From a virus: DNA of 64,000 bases. Shown in pieces: positions 37,116 to 48,100 of the stretch. Position numbers and translations under genes: made by a program. The stretch covers positions 1 through 64,000 of the IMG/VR virus record IMGVR_UViG_3300042868_012479; one strand, 5' to 3'. The notes beneath the pieces are model-generated. The model saw nothing but the letters and a program-made list of their open reading frames with translations. It made no database searches and was not told where the DNA came from. How positions within the stretch are numbered: the first letter of the stretch is position 1; each line of letters opens with the position of its first letter.

Positions 37116-40100
37116 TTAAGGGGTATCCTCCGCGCTAATAGCCGGCGATCCGGAGACGTTTAGGTCTCGAGTGACATATAGCCAAGCGCTATTGTCAGTT
37201 GTGTTGGCGTAGTTATTTGGAAGGTATGTGTAGTCGCCACGACGGATTCCGCCAGCAGCGTCTTTAGTAATGGCCCGAACTCGATACTGGTAACGATACT
37301 TGTAAGAGGCGCTGCTGTCAGTATAGGTGTTATTTACAACTGCCTGGTTATCCGATGTGAGCAAGTCGCCCCACCCGGTCTTGGCGGTCTTGACAACCTC
37401 ATACCAAGAGAATACAAGGTTGGTCGGGGCATTGGCCTTTGTCTTGCTAATAGCTGTAATTGGAAGGCTAGATCCGGCGTATATTTGGAATGTAACAGTA
37501 GTCAAATTAGACGCCTTGCTAACAGACTGAATTTCCCACGTGCCGTTTAGTGAGCCATTCTTTTCACCAGTAATTTTCCAGCCCGTAACGGTAATAAATG
37601 TATTTTCGCTAATCGCAAGGTTCCCAGCGAAGACAACCGACACAGTAGAGATCCCCCCAACTGCTGCTGCGGTCCGGCTAACGGCTGTGCCGGTTTTCCT
37701 GAGATATGCTCGAGACTTTACTGACTGCTGCAGCTCCTCGCGGCGGCGTTGAACTTCAAAGTTAGTAAAAAGCTTGTTCCGTGGGTCATTTCGATCAAAA
37801 ACCCAACGAAGCACAATGCTGAGATCAGCGGTTGTTGGCTTGCCATCAACGTCAATAGTGTTAGCAACAAGGTTGTTAATTGGGCTTGGCTTTGTAAACT
37901 GAAGCTGTCCTGGCCCAAGGCTTTGCGTAATCTCATCGCGCTGCACGAGAATGATTGCATCTTTTGTAAAAGCAGGCTCACTTCCAAGCGTTACCTGATA
38001 GTAAATTTCCCCGCCAAGAATTTCTGTTTGCTGGGATTTTACAACAATGGGTTCCGCGATCCCGGCCTGAGACCAAAGGTACGGGATAACGCTACCGGTT
38101 GTCAGACGCCCATCCGAGGCATGGGTAGGGTGAGAAAACTCAAAAGATTGCAGTTTTTTTCCAGATGAGGAAAATTGAGTTGCGGCAGCAAGGACTGCAT
38201 CTTCTTGAGTTTCAACTGCGGTGTTCACGGTGCTCGACTCAATGATTTTTCCGTGCGTTTGCCAAACTCCCTGAACGTAGTCAAACGTGTACCGAATGAC
38301 TTGGCCGGTAACCACGTCTGCAGTTAGAAGGTCGCCGCTTGCATCTTTCGTGATTGCTTTTGCGTATACATGCACACGGTTAGTGACGCTGCCAGCTTGT
38401 GAAATGTTTCCCGGGGACTCGAATGGCTTCAGCGGAATGACGCTAGTGAGGGCCGTGTCAAACATGTATTCAGCAGTTGAACCGGGTGCAACACCGTAGT
38501 CTGCAAATCCAAACTCGCCAGTAATTTTAGTGACAAATGGGTTTGCCCAGAAGTCTGTGTAAGACTGTGCTGCGTGTTCAAATATAAGCGCAGCTTGAGT
38601 GATTCCGGCCGTGCTAGGAACTGTGCACATCCCCCACATTTTCTCCCAAACATTAGCAGAAGACAGGGCGCCACCAATGGTGACATCAGAGCCAACCTGA
38701 GTTCCGCCAGCATCGTAGAATCGAATTTTTAGCCGAGGGTGAGCAGCATTTGTTGACTTTATCGTTGCGGATGCCCATAGTATTTCGCTAGCAGAAACGT
38801 CAAATTTTTTAGATTGAGCACGTTTTACCGTGGCGCCAGTTGCAGTCAAAGAGTATCCATAGCCGTAAGGCCCGCCCGTTCGTGAAGTTAGCGTAAAGCT
38901 ATTCAATGTCCAGCCGGTTGTGCCGGCGTTACCAAACGAGTCCTCAAAAACTGAGTTAGATACGTAATTTTTTACTTCTCGCAATTTATAATGCAAATTC
39001 TTCTCTGCATCAACCCAATACTGGCATCCTGTTTTCTTTGCAAGGTAGTCCAGCGCTTGCCGCAGGGTCATTCCGTTAAACGGCTCCTTTAGCTTGCTGG
39101 CCGCAGACTTCCCAGGAAGGTTTGCAAGGTATCGGTAGTCGTTATCCTCGTTGAGAAGGTCGCCACGGGTGTACCAGTGGGCCATCCACGCAACGAGCTG
39201 CTCTCGCTCGGTGTCGCCAAGGGCCCGGTCAAAGATAAAGATATCTCCAATCAAGCCGTCAAAGAAGTGCCTAGGGGTACTTGAGCCGTAGCCATATCCA
39301 ATGGTGAAATTTTCATGCCCAGTATCGGCTGGAGTTACCGCAGCCAGTTGCTTTACCACTGTCTCGTCATTCTTTTGAAACGTTAAATCGCCAGTGGCAT
39401 GGTCGTAAGAAAAGTATATAATGGCGGTCTCTCCGGCGGCTACAGAAATACCAGAGTTGATACCTGCACTGCTATTTGTGGTCTGTGTGTCAAAGTAAAC
39501 AATATTTCCACTTGCGTTAAGCTTGAGCTCTTTTCGCCCCGGGGATGAGCCGCTAAGGCTTCCATGATGCCAAATTGTTTTGAAGTCTCCAGAGAGCGTA
39601 GCTGGCCGGATTAGGCATGCAATCGTTGTGCTCTTTGCCATAGACCTAAACCCAATGCCGTGCCCGACTGCAGTCCCGGTGGCGGCCCCGGATGCAGTGG
39701 GCAAGCCAGCACCAGTAAAGTCCAGAGAAAATGTCAATGCAGTGGCTGCGGTAATCGTTCGGGCCGTGTCGTTGTAGGTCCCAACTGATGTGAGCTTTAG
39801 GACTACGCTTTCTCCGATAGCAAAACCATGGGCGTGGCTTGTTGTAAGAGTCAAGATCCCAGAAGTGCCATTCATAGAAAGGGCCGTAACGTCAGCAAGC
39901 CTACTTGAGGAAAGTCCTTGATACTTAGATGCGGTGAATGACACGGCTTGCCGTCCGCCAATATAGGTAAGCGTGTCGTCAGGCATGGTGACAAATGTTG
40001 CGCTCGGGGTTGCGGCGGCTCGGCCGGCGCCTGCGCTTGCGGGCCAGGCGTAGTTAAACGTTGTGATGATCGCAGACTGCCCAATTGTTTGTGGCCCATC

Positions 40101-42188
40101 GCTATCATCAGTTCGGCTGTCGGCAAACTGTACATACGAGTACCCAGCGCTGCTAAGCGCCATTGTCGAAGCCCCGCGTTGCGCCTTGGTAAGCGGAGAC
40201 CAGTTGTTCAGGTTGGTATTTGTTCCATTTTTGGCGTATACAGGGTATATTCCGCCCCTAAGCTCAGTGATAGTTAGTCCCGTTCCGCCCAATCCGCTAT
40301 AGGGGCCTGAGATTGATACGTTAACGATGTCGCCAACCTTAAATGGGTGAGTTGCCTTTTTAGTGCGGGAGTTATATGCAAGGCTCCACGGGGTAGTCTG
40401 CGCCCCAACGCCAATCTCTACCAGGTTGCTCTTTCGGTACGCGGAGTAGACGTGAAATGGGTTGGAGGCGCTAGCCGCCCCGTCACCAACCTGGGTGACC
40501 ACAAATTTGCCGTTATAAGAGCCCGAACCAGAAACATGTATGACGTCATTGATGTCAAACCAGCCAGCCGGGCCATTGTGCCAGAGCGTAGTGACGCCGT
40601 TCACTCGCTTTCCGGCAATGATTTTGTACTTCTGGGCATGAGCCTGAACAAATTGAGTTTGCGCCACTTCGACGTACGAAACGTACGCATACCCACCGGA
40701 TGTCCATGTGTTTGTCGATGAGTTTTTGATTTTAAAAGTAGTTGGCGTCGCTTCTTCTATGATTGAGTATGCAATGTTTAGTGTTCCGGAAGAGCCAGAT
40801 TGGGTAATACCATAAATGCCAACTGGGTCTCCCGCAAAGAACGTATTCGCTGCGGTGTATGTTGCGTACGTGCCGTCTGTAGACACACCTGTAATTGCCC
40901 CACTTGACCTGATGGCAAATCCAGGGTCAACCGGCGTGTATGCTCGCACGTTTGTTGCGCCGGTTGTAGCAACCCGGAAACCAGAGCTGTATGTGCCAGG
41001 GTTGTTGTACTCAATATTTCCCAAAGAGACAACCTGCCCGTCAGAGAGGCTGTGGTCTCCAATGGTTGTAAAGTCGATGTAGTCAGACGTTGAGTTGTAG
41101 GCCCCAACCGAGCGAACGATGTATCGCTCAACAATCTCGCTATCAACTCGGGCAACACGAAGATCTTTCCGTGCGTCCATCGCCCTTGGGTCAAACGAGC
41201 TTCGCCCCGACTCGGTCTTTGGGTTTGACAGGGGAATCCAAGACTTTGCGCCCAGCTGTAGCGGGTAGCCGGCGTCAGGCAAATAAGTAATCGGGCTAAA
41301 CCGTTTCTCATTAGTGTTTTCCTCAACATACGTAGTGTAGTTAATGCCAAGGCTGTAGCTTGCATTTGAGTACGGATCGGTTGTCCGGATGTCAGTGAAA
41401 AGAGAGGCGGTGTACGGAGTGCTGCGGCCAGATGACTCATCGGCAACGTTGGTATACGTCAAGGCGGTGTTGTCTGCCGTGTAGCTCACCACCGAGTCAA
41501 CCGAATATACGGTCCAGGTTGAGTTGTAATTGGTGGTTCGATCAATGATTACCTGCTGCCCAACGATTAAATCGTGGGAGTCGTTAAGGGCAACAGTAAT
41601 GCGTCGCTTGCCGGAACCGTTATTCCCATCAGAGATCTTGGTGATTTTAAGGCCGTTCTTCTCCTTGTCGGTTGCATAGCCGCCACGGATGAGCTCATGG
41701 TCCAGGGTGTCGTATGGGGCTTTGTACTGAGTTATTACAACCTCGTCAAGAAGTGCAGTGTAGTCGGAGCACTTTACCTTTGTGATGATTGCGCTACCGG
41801 TACCGCGCCCACCGCCGGTACTTTCTCGGGACACCTGGGTAACAACGCCACCAAAGATCAGTACACCGGCCTCATATACCTCCACCTCTGTCCGGGAGGG
41901 GATGTCCAGCGCATACGTGTGGTCGTCTAGGGCAGCCTGCGCCTTTGCGTCAACATCTGCCCCAGGGTAGGCGGACCAGTCCAATGTTGAGTTTGGGAAC
42001 ATAGTAAAGATAGAAAAATCAAGAGAGGAGAGGGAGCCGTCGGTGCTCTCAGTAAAAGTAAACGACGACGAGCTTCCGTCCATAAACGCCACACGCTTCG
42101 TGATGTCAAGGAACCCATCACCAATAGGGGTATGGCCCAGTAGGCGTGCCTTGATTTTTACTGTGATGGTTCCAGTATAGCTAGCCAT
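37116..42188 (-). CDS. Large minor tail/tail-tip protein with LamG-like domain (1690 aa)
   Basis: N-terminal tail-tip domain with GFLDITKRVAFMDGSSSSFTF. A repeat-rich centre. A concanavalin/LamG-like domain at ~840-1015 (ending FFDGLIGDIFIFDRALGD). A region at ~1050-1100 beginning FNGMTLRQALDYLAKKTGCQ that matches a secretin/tail-hub-like fold, and a C-terminal FnIII-like stretch. A carbohydrate-binding part suggests host-surface contact. It lies directly downstream of the tape-measure gene, as expected for tail tip proteins. Confidence 0.8.
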   Translation of the reverse strand: MASYTGTITVKIKARLLGHTPIGDGFLDITKRVAFMDGSSSSFTFTESTDGSLSSLDFSIFTMFPNSTLDWSAYPGADVDAKAQAALDDHTYALDIPSRTEVEVYEAGVLIFGGVVTQVSRESTGGGRGTGSAIITKVKCSDYTALLDEVVITQYKAPYDTLDHELIRGGYATDKEKNGLKITKISDGNNGSGKRRITVALNDSHDLIVGQQVIIDRTTNYNSTWTVYSVDSVVSYTADNTALTYTNVADESSGRSTPYTASLFTDIRTTDPYSNASYSLGINYTTYVEENTNEKRFSPITYLPDAGYPLQLGAKSWIPLSNPKTESGRSSFDPRAMDARKDLRVARVDSEIVERYIVRSVGAYNSTSDYIDFTTIGDHSLSDGQVVSLGNIEYNNPGTYSSGFRVATTGATNVRAYTPVDPGFAIRSSGAITGVSTDGTYATYTAANTFFAGDPVGIYGITQSGSSGTLNIAYSIIEEATPTTFKIKNSSTNTWTSGGYAYVSYVEVAQTQFVQAHAQKYKIIAGKRVNGVTTLWHNGPAGWFDINDVIHVSGSGSYNGKFVVTQVGDGAASASNPFHVYSAYRKSNLVEIGVGAQTTPWSLAYNSRTKKATHPFKVGDIVNVSISGPYSGLGGTGLTITELRGGIYPVYAKNGTNTNLNNWSPLTKAQRGASTMALSSAGYSYVQFADSRTDDSDGPQTIGQSAIITTFNYAWPASAGAGRAAATPSATFVTMPDDTLTYIGGRQAVSFTASKYQGLSSSRLADVTALSMNGTSGILTLTTSHAHGFAIGESVVLKLTSVGTYNDTARTITAATALTFSLDFTGAGLPTASGAATGTAVGHGIGFRSMAKSTTIACLIRPATLSGDFKTIWHHGSLSGSSPGRKELKLNASGNIVYFDTQTTNSSAGINSGISVAAGETAIIYFSYDHATGDLTFQKNDETVVKQLAAVTPADTGHENFTIGYGYGSSTPRHFFDGLIGDIFIFDRALGDTEREQLVAWMAHWYTRGDLLNEDNDYRYLANLPGKSAASKLKEPFNGMTLRQALDYLAKKTGCQYWVDAEKNLHYKLREVKNYVSNSVFEDSFGNAGTTGWTLNSFTLTSRTGGPYGYGYSLTATGATVKRAQSKKFDVSASEILWASATIKSTNAAHPRLKIRFYDAGGTQVGSDVTIGGALSSANVWEKMWGMCTVPSTAGITQAALIFEHAAQSYTDFWANPFVTKITGEFGFADYGVAPGSTAEYMFDTALTSVIPLKPFESPGNISQAGSVTNRVHVYAKAITKDASGDLLTADVVTGQVIRYTFDYVQGVWQTHGKIIESSTVNTAVETQEDAVLAAATQFSSSGKKLQSFEFSHPTHASDGRLTTGSVIPYLWSQAGIAEPIVVKSQQTEILGGEIYYQVTLGSEPAFTKDAIILVQRDEITQSLGPGQLQFTKPSPINNLVANTIDVDGKPTTADLSIVLRWVFDRNDPRNKLFTNFEVQRRREELQQSVKSRAYLRKTGTAVSRTAAAVGGISTVSVVFAGNLAISENTFITVTGWKITGEKNGSLNGTWEIQSVSKASNLTTVTFQIYAGSSLPITAISKTKANAPTNLVFSWYEVVKTAKTGWGDLLTSDNQAVVNNTYTDSSASYKYRYQYRVRAITKDAAGGIRRGDYTYLPNNYANTTDNSAWLYVTRDLNVSGSPAISAEDTP

Positions 42189-42191
42189 GTA

Positions 42192-45100
42192 TTACCTCGG
42201 CCGTGCGTAGCCCATGGCCCGAAGTGATCGGGTCTGAGCTGCTGCAACTTTTTCAGCCAGCCGGTCGATGTCGGCTGCAGAGTTTAGCTGCGGATTATTG
42301 ATAACAACGGAGGCGCTGATTGTACCACTGCCACCACCGATTGACATGCTCCCAGGGCCACGTAGTTTGTGGTTTGGAACGATGCTGCCAAGGTTGGATG
42401 GAACCATAATCTCTGGCCCACGCTCGCCCACAAGGTAGGCGTTGCCAGGGAAGACAGAGCCGCCAAGGGCTCGGGCACCAGTAACATTTTGATACAGCTT
42501 CTTGTCAACGTTAAAGATTCCCTTGCCGCCGGCCATGACAAAGCCTTGGGTTTGCTTCTGGAACTTGTTTTGCATCATGTTTGTGTAGATCCAATCACCA
42601 ATAAACCCGCCAATCAAGCTGCCAACCCAACCGCCAACAAACGGAATAGGCAACAAGCCGCCAAGGAATTCGCCAACTCCTGATCCAAGCATGCCAACCA
42701 TCGTTCGATCAACGCTTCCCCCGCCAAGAAGGGTTGCGGCAATGCCAGCAAATTTTGCAAGGCTGCCGCCAATTCCAGGAAGCATCGTCAGAAGATTCAT
42801 GAATACGGACGATCCAAGGGTTGCAATATTGAGGTTTCCGGTAGCCCACATCGTTGCTATGTCGGCGACAATGCCCGCAATTCCTTGAGCCTTCTTGGAC
42901 GCGCCAAACTTCAGGTCCATGCTCTTAAGCTTAGAGTTTGCTTTTGGCAGGGATGCAGGAGCGCCTGGAACTCGCCATCCTTCTGCGGCGGCAAGGTTGT
43001 CAACAAGTTTTTGAGCTTTCTTTGGATTTACTGCCTCTTGGTCTAAATTATCGAGGCGAGTATTTGGAAGAACTCCATTCTGCCTTGCAAATCGAACGAA
43101 TGCCTCCGCATATGTTTCATGAGGGAAGGTATTGTATGAGCTTGTGGCCGATTTCAGGAAATTAAACGAGCCAGCAGCTCTAATAACTTTCCCGGCTGAT
43201 CCAAGCATATTTCCAAGCATATTTCCCTTAGTTCCGGGGCGATTTCGTGGATTCCTCATGTCGACAATATGGCCGATTTCGTGAACCAGCGTTTCCATCA
43301 TTCCAGACTTTGCATCATTAAGCTTTTCACTTCGGAAAAGAGGGTCCAAACTTTGCAGCCTTGCCTCGGAGCCTTTCCTTACTGGCCTTGTGGCCATAGC
43401 AATTTGATCAGGGCCAAACTGTCGAGTATAGGCATTTCCGGCAACACCCCATCCCAGCGTGTATTTTTCATCGTTAAGGAAATCGATAACAAAATTTGGC
43501 TTAAAGTCTTCCGGTGCAATCTTCAATACATTTCGAACAAGTTCGTCAATTTCTGGAACAGAGAAAGGCAAGCGTACTCCGTCATCAACTTTAATTTTTC
43601 CCCATGGAAATTCATACATTGTTGAAGCAACTGGAGTTTTTCGAAGAGGAAGCTCAAGATTTAGGAAATCAAGAAGCTTGCCTTGCTGCGTCATCTTTGC
43701 TGGCTGACGAGTGCCGCCATCTTCCAGCCAGCTATAATCAGTGCCAGTGCCATCAGCAAATCCGCCCATGATTGGGCCGGAGCCAGGTCGGGCCTTCTTG
43801 TTGTTTCCCTTGCCGGTTCCAGGATTAGTGTAAGAACGAATCATTTCTTTGATTTCTTGCATGCGGTTGAGCCGGTCAGTGTAGCTATTTACCGCCACTT
43901 CATCCCAAATTCTGCTATACCCCCCGATGGAATGTCCCCCATATGAACCATCTTTAGCCCAGTACTTGTCAAAATTTTTCGGGTGGGGTGGGTATGCTAA
44001 CCAATTTTGATGACTCGCTCTGCGAGATCGAGTAAACCGCATAGCCTTGTCGACAACATCTGTGTCAAAAACCAAGCCTCGAAGGATGTCAATAACTGTA
44101 AGCCCGTGATCCATAATTGCTGATTCACTTGCGCGGTCTCTAGCGGATGTTGTGCCCATTCGCAGGTTTGCTGCGTGCAATGCATTGCTGCGCTCTACGT
44201 CAGCAACCATATCCATGTTCTGAAATTGTTTAGCCCACTCTAAATACTGCTCGTTTTCTGAGCGATCTTTCTGGTCAGGAAGTAAAGCTGTTTTTCGAGC
44301 ATATTCTGCAAGATATGATTGAGGAAGTTTTATTCTATCGTCCAGCCGCAGGCTGGCGATTTTTTCTTTAAGCGGATGGCCGGCATTAACAAACCAAGAT
44401 TTTGCAAGCCCAATAGCATCAGAAACCAAAGGAATTTCAAAATAATCTCTGTTGTATGGAGCTAGCGCTATGTTAAACTCTGGGAAATACGTTGGCCAAG
44501 TTGCGGCCCAGCGGCGATCTCTCTCCGCCCACGGGTTTACCCTATCGGAGTCATCCATGCGGACCCGCGAGGCCCCCGGTGTGCCTGCGGCAAATCCGCG
44601 CATGCGGCCCGTCTTTCCGGCCATAAGGGCGCCGGCTGAGGACTTGAGGTAGGTAGGAAGCATGTGGTTAGGGACAATGTCGAGTTGGCCGCTTCCGCCA
44701 ACGCTGAGCATCTCTGGGCCACGCTCGCCGACCATGTACTTGCCACCGGGAACAATTGATCCACCGGCTGCCTTATTTGCGTTTGGCAGGGTGATATTAG
44801 TAAGGAGCGCGGCGATCTGGTAAAGGATAGCGTCAACGTTTGTATCAAGGCCAGAGAGAAGCAAAGAATTTTGTTCTGGGCCAACAAGACCCTTCAGCTG
44901 TGCTTCTAGCCTTTGGATTTCCATTCGTGCCAGTACGCCGGCTGCGGAAACGGCTGGGCCGTATTTCTTTTTTGCAGCCGGGTCGGTTTCAAGCTCGACG
45001 AGCTTGGCCTGAATTTGCTGCTGCTTAACTCGCAAGGAAGCAAGCTTGCCTGTAATTGCATCCTCGACCCTTTGGGTCGGAACGTACGTTTGCTTTGGCT

Positions 45101-48100
45101 CTGTGGCAGCTGCAAGAAGGGCCTGTGCGGCCTTGAGGTCGCTATCCGCCTTGAGCTTTGCAGCAGCAGCGCGAACATATGGGCCAAGCGCCTTAAACGC
45201 GGCGTCTATGTTGGAGGTAAGGCCTGACCAGAATCCGTCGCCAAAGTTTGCGCCGACGCCGGTTCCCTGAACTTTAAGCGCCGCAACATCGATCCCCGCG
45301 TCTGAGAAGGCGTCGTTAAGCTCTGCCTTTGCGCCAGCAAGAGTAATCTTTCCTTCTTCAATCTTCTTTTGCAGGTCTTGGATTCGCTCATCAAGTTTGC
45401 GCTGTCGCTCTGACTGATCGGTCTCAAGCTGCTTGAGCTTCTGTTCGTAGAAATCAACAGTGTCCGTAAACGGCACGCTGGCTTCTCCGGCCGTAATGGC
45501 GGCCTGCATATCGTCAGCCTGCCTCTGGCTCTCACCGTCATAAAGAGTACGAGCCGCGTCGCGTGCGGCAACAGCTCGCTGCAACGGGTCAACAGTGGCA
45601 TCGAACATGGCTGCCGCAGCCTCAGCAGCAGCTTGGCGGTCCTTCTCAAGTGCCTTAAGCTTCTCAACCTCTTCGCGCTGGGCAACGAGCGCCGCATGCT
45701 GCTCTTTAAGGGTTCCAAGGCGAATACTCTCGCCGTTGTAAAGGACGGCAACGTTATCAAGCGCCTTGTTCTTCTCGGTTTCAAGGGCCTTCTTCTCGTC
45801 CTCAAAGACAGCGCGCAGTACGTCTGTGGCGCGAGTCAGGAGGCGGTTGAGTGGCTTCTGGAACCCTTCAGATGCCTTGCTGAGCGCCTCAGCTGCGTTC
45901 TCAGCGATCTCTCCGCTTGAGTCCACGGCGCCCTGGAGCAGCTTCAGCGTGGCTTCGGCCTCGGAAGTGCCAGCCGCACCAGCAATCGCGTCTGTAACCC
46001 GCTTTTTGGTTGCAGCAGTGACTGAACCAAAGATGGTTTGGGCAACGGATTCGATGCTTGATCCCATCGCAGTGAGGCGCAAGATTTCGTTGTCTTCCGC
46101 GCGGGCTATTGCCTTCTGCCCACCGGCGGTACGTCGTGCTGGTGCTGGTCCGTAGACAAGGTCCAGTTCTTTTGCGGTGCGATTTGCGTCGTACTGGCGC
46201 ATTTCCGCCAGGGCCGCAGGCGAAACTGTTCGCATCTTATCAATGCGCATCTTGAGGTACTCAAATCCTTCTCCACCAAAACCACCTTGCGACTGGTTGT
46301 ACTTGAACAAAAGGTCGTCCTGCGACATTGCGGCGACTTCTTCTGGCTTGTACCCGTGGTTGGCAATAAGCACCTGTCGGGCATAATCAAGCATGCCCTT
46401 CTGGACAAGCGGATTGTTAAAATCTTCAGCTGTTGTTGGGTTTGCAGCCATGATACGGTCCGAAACTGACTGGCCGTATTTTTCCGCAAACGTCTTTGCA
46501 TATGCCTCATCCGCAATGACACTTTTCCCGTACGTAGTTTCTGCGGCAAGTTTCTTAAGCTTCTTATCTGCCTCTGAGGCCGCAACCCCAAGACCCACAA
46601 CGGCAATAGTGCCTGCGGCCATAGCGGCGGCAAGGGCCAGATTTACTCCAGGGATGAACATGAACAATGCGATCAACGCCTGCAAGCCCATGGCAAACAG
46701 TCCGAGGTTTGTCATGACCCCGCCAAGCGACTGCAGGAACTCGTTATTCAACATAGTCCCTAGCGCGGTAAATCCAATACCGACACCAAGCAATGACTGA
46801 CCTACAGTGCCAAGGTTTGAGGCAATTGCCTTTGCGGCACTGGAAAGTGCGGTCCTAAAATTTGCAAAGCTGCTGAATGTTGACCTAAGTGCCTGCCCAA
46901 ATCCTCGGACTCCTTCTTTTACCGCAGCCAGCTCTCCGGCCAGTCGCTTTGCCTCTTCGGCGCCAACCTTCTTTTCAAACTCTATTTTCTCTGGGCTATT
47001 CCCCCTAAGAAATGCCAACGTGTCCTTTGCGTCCTTAGTGCTGACCGCTCCGGCACGCTCTTCTGGCGAGATGGCGGTTGGCACGATTACTGGCTTCCCT
47101 GTCTTTGCCGCCTCTTCTCGAGCCAGCATTTGCATGCGCGCAAAATTTGCTTCAGCAAGAGCTGGGCCACCCTGGAATCCAGAGCCTGGGCCGATTGGGG
47201 TCATGCTGTACACTGCCGGACCACGAACTGGGCGCCCGTCTTCGCCATAGATCGGCCTACCATCTGGGCCCCTGAGCTTTTCGCCTTCCATTCGGGTCGC
47301 CTGGTAGCGGGTTTCAAATCGGCGCTCGGTTGCGCCAAACATTGACGCCATTGCCCCGGAGAACCGGAAGTTGCTCATTGCCGCCTTGACCTTATCTGCG
47401 GCGGTGGCGACCTTGAGCATTGATGCTGCGATACCGTCGATCAGTAGGCGCTTTCCGATCCACGCCCCAAAGAATGCGCCAATGAGAGGCGCAAGAGACT
47501 GGAAGGTTCCGCCAAAGGCCGCAAACATCCCAATTAATGTCTCGATAATTGGAAGGATTGACTTGACTGCGGCGAGGAGCATTGCACCAACAACTTCGAG
47601 ACTTGAGGAAATTGCAGTGGTAATTGTTGGAACAATAGAGTCCGCAGTTTGCGACAGGGCTCCCTGGACAGATTCAACGAAGCCAGAAATCGTGTCCTTC
47701 ATGCCAAACAGGTTTTGCTCTGCGGCATTGCCTAGGAACCCTACAAGTGCCGTTCCGCCGATGATCGCCGCAAGCAGCGGGTTGGACGCCATGGCGCCAG
47801 TGAGCACCTTCATCGCTACTCCGGTAGCAACAAGCTTACCAATTACCTGGTTTGATAGAATCTCCCCAACAATTCCCAGCCCCTTGGCGAAGGAGTCAAA
47901 GAATCCAAGTACGGTGCTGCCCGGCCCAGAGAGGTTTTGGGTAAAGCCAGAGATGACGTTTGCGAACGCGTCAACAAATGTCTCGAGTACCTTTGTGGCT
48001 CCTGGCAAGCCGCTTGCAATGCCGTCGGTAATTCCCTTAATCACCTCGCCCATTTGTTCCGCTTGCGCCGTAGCGGCCGGCGTCTGAAGGAACAGAGAGA

